This document shows, piece after piece, positions 6,910-7,350 of a DNA stretch of 7,350 bases. This DNA comes from an uncultured Alistipes sp. (GTDB lineage: Bacteria; Bacteroidota; Bacteroidia; Bacteroidales; UBA932). The notes under the pieces were generated by a model. The model did not search any database. It worked only from the letters and a program-made list of their open reading frames with translations, and was not told the origin of the DNA. The position numbers and the translations under genes were made by a program. The DNA is taken from the NCBI GenBank assembly GCA_900544195.1, contig UQUJ01000095.1, positions 1 to 7,350 of the forward strand, written 5' to 3'. How positions within the stretch are numbered: position 1 is the first letter of the stretch; each line of letters starts with the position of its first letter.

Positions 6910-6983
6910 GAAGCTGTTTTTGAATTGTTTGAAATGTTCTTTGAGGTGAAAAAACCTTCAGACAAACAATTCAAAACAGTTTC
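6910..6983. repeat. Long inverted repeat directly after the rubredoxin stop codon
   Basis: The left arm 6910-6931 (GAAGCTGTTTTTGAATTG then TTTG) pairs with the right arm 6963-6983 (CAAACAATTCAAAACAG then TTTC). Only one bulged base and one G-T pair break about 21 bp. The 31-base interior contains a second small stem, TGAGGT (6942-6947) with ACCTTCA (6954-6960). The element begins at the first base after the TAA. It is AT-rich compared with the genes and lacks a terminal T-run. It could be a 3'-end stabilising structure or a dispersed non-autonomous element; the sequence alone does not decide. Confidence 0.75.
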
Positions 6984-7016
6984 TAAGCATTCCGCCGGCC
7001 CGAATGAATAAAGAGA

Positions 7017-7048
7017 AGAGACTGACTTCAAGTCGGCCTCTTTTTTTT
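7017..7048 (+). terminator. Intrinsic terminator of the kinase-ettA-rubredoxin unit
   Basis: AGAGACTGAC (7017-7026) pairs with GTCGGCCTCT (7032-7041) across the loop TTCAA, with one A-C mismatch and one G-T pair. It is followed at once by eight Ts (7041-7048) and then ATTTT. This is a standard rho-independent terminator on the plus strand, about 110 bases after the rubredoxin stop. Confidence 0.85.
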
Positions 7049-7057
7049 ATTTTGCCG

Positions 7058-7095
7058 AAAAAAAGAGCCGGTTCGGATCACTCCCGACCGGCTCC
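7058..7095 (-). terminator. Intrinsic terminator of the small lipoprotein gene
   Basis: Read on the minus strand, GAGCCGG (7094-7088) followed by TCGG (7087-7084) pairs with CCGA (7076-7073), a bulged A, and CCGGCTC (7071-7065). This gives about 11 bp with one bulge, then seven Ts (7064-7058). It sits about 30 bases after the stop of the leftward mini-gene and back to back with the rightward terminator. Confidence 0.85.
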
Positions 7096-7125
7096 TTCAT
7101 ATTCATCAAGATTATTATTTGTCCC

Positions 7126-7218
7126 TTACGCAGCGGACCTGAAGGCCTCCTTCCCGCAGGAGAGCAGCAACGCTGACAACGCCGTGGCCGCCAGCAAAGA
7201 CATAACTTTTCTACTCAT
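7126..7218 (-). CDS. Very small predicted lipoprotein (30 residues), function unknown
   Basis: The peptide starts MSRKVMSLLAATALSALL, continues LSCGKEAFRSAA and then stops. It has two basic residues, a 16-residue hydrophobic alanine/leucine stretch and a lipobox LLSC with Cys21, so signal peptidase II would leave a lipid-anchored tail of only ten residues (CGKEAFRSAA). Support for a real gene is contextual: a perfect-consensus promoter about 30 bases upstream, a coherent signal sequence, and a strong minus-strand terminator 30 bases downstream. Nothing in the mature part is recognisable. It resembles tiny entericidin-like or lysis-type lipoproteins only in layout. It could also be the intact head of a longer lipoprotein gene that lost its body by deletion. 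There is no Shine-Dalgarno sequence before this ATG, as with its neighbours. It is convergent with the rubredoxin gene. Confidence 0.6.
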   Translation of the reverse strand: MSRKVMSLLAATALSALLLSCGKEAFRSAA

Positions 7219-7246
7219 CTGTTAGTTCGTTAATATTCAATGGGCG

Positions 7247-7276
7247 CAAATATAATCATTTTCAGAATAAACCAAA
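7247..7276 (-). promoter_or_regulatory. Bacteroidales-type promoter of the small lipoprotein gene
   Basis: On the minus strand, TTTG (7276-7273) and TATATTTG (7254-7247) are separated by 18 bases and fit the -33/-7 consensus. Initiation would fall near 7240, giving a leader of about 22 nt before the ATG at 7218. Confidence 0.7.
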
Positions 7277-7350
7277 TTCCGACACAACTATTGAACAGGG
7301 CAACCGCATCAAAAAACCTCCTTCCTTTTGCATACGGCAATGCGGTGAAG

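Noticed and set aside
7262..7325. Minus-strand GGAAGGAGG with a 7-base gap to an ATG opening a 15-codon frame
   Set aside because: Shine-Dalgarno signals are not the norm in this phylum. The peptide has no recognisable feature, and its 3' end overlaps the promoter of the small lipoprotein. It is noted only because the ribosome-binding match is strong.
7226..7349. Minus-strand frame open from the right edge to a TAA near 7230
   Set aside because: About 40 codons without a stop is not significant, the frame crosses a consensus promoter, and the translation resembles nothing I know.

Overview
The window looks like a piece of a Bacteroidota (Bacteroidales) chromosome, probably from a gut- or rumen-type organism with moderate GC; I cannot name the genus. 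The evidence is: several upstream regions carry the phylum's own promoter type (-33 TTTG, -7 TAnnTTTG); the genes lack Shine-Dalgarno sequences; the nucleoside kinase has a threonyl-tRNA-synthetase-like N-terminal half, an architecture I know from Bacteroidales; and there is a secreted GH127-type glycosidase and a fimbrillin-like gene remnant.

Layout, left to right. Positions 48 to about 644 (minus strand) hold a decayed gene with a fimbrillin-like middle and a frameshifted tail. Positions 707-885 hold an array of 45-bp tandem repeats, each containing a 7-bp-stem hairpin, and a diverged copy lies in the opposite orientation at 925-949. Positions 984-2855 (minus) encode a secreted beta-L-arabinofuranosidase-like enzyme (GH127/DUF1680). 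Positions 2856-3213 are a divergent promoter region. It has a leftward promoter for the glycosidase and a near-ideal rightward promoter that leaves an unusually long leader of about 174 nt with two hairpins in front of the next gene. Positions 3214-4881 encode a uridine-kinase-like nucleoside kinase, 4985-6661 the ribosome-associated ABC-F protein EttA, and 6733-6909 a 58-residue rubredoxin. These three run in the same direction and probably form one transcription unit. The unit closes with a long inverted repeat and a clear intrinsic terminator near 7017-7048.

Facing this unit on the minus strand is a very small gene, 7126-7218. It encodes a 30-residue peptide with a lipoprotein signal sequence, and has its own canonical promoter and its own terminator (7058-7095). 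It is the most unexpected coding feature in the window.

The genes do not form one obvious pathway. The glycosidase is a secreted polysaccharide-degrading enzyme without SusCD partners in view. The kinase, EttA and rubredoxin are housekeeping functions: nucleotide salvage, translation control under low energy, and electron transfer. No dedicated defence or mobile-element protein is visible. The less ordinary signals are the hairpin repeat array, the mini-lipoprotein gene, the 75-bp inverted repeat behind the rubredoxin gene, the long structured leader of the kinase, and a strong excess of the word GAATAT/ATATTC, including five full GAATATTC palindromes.
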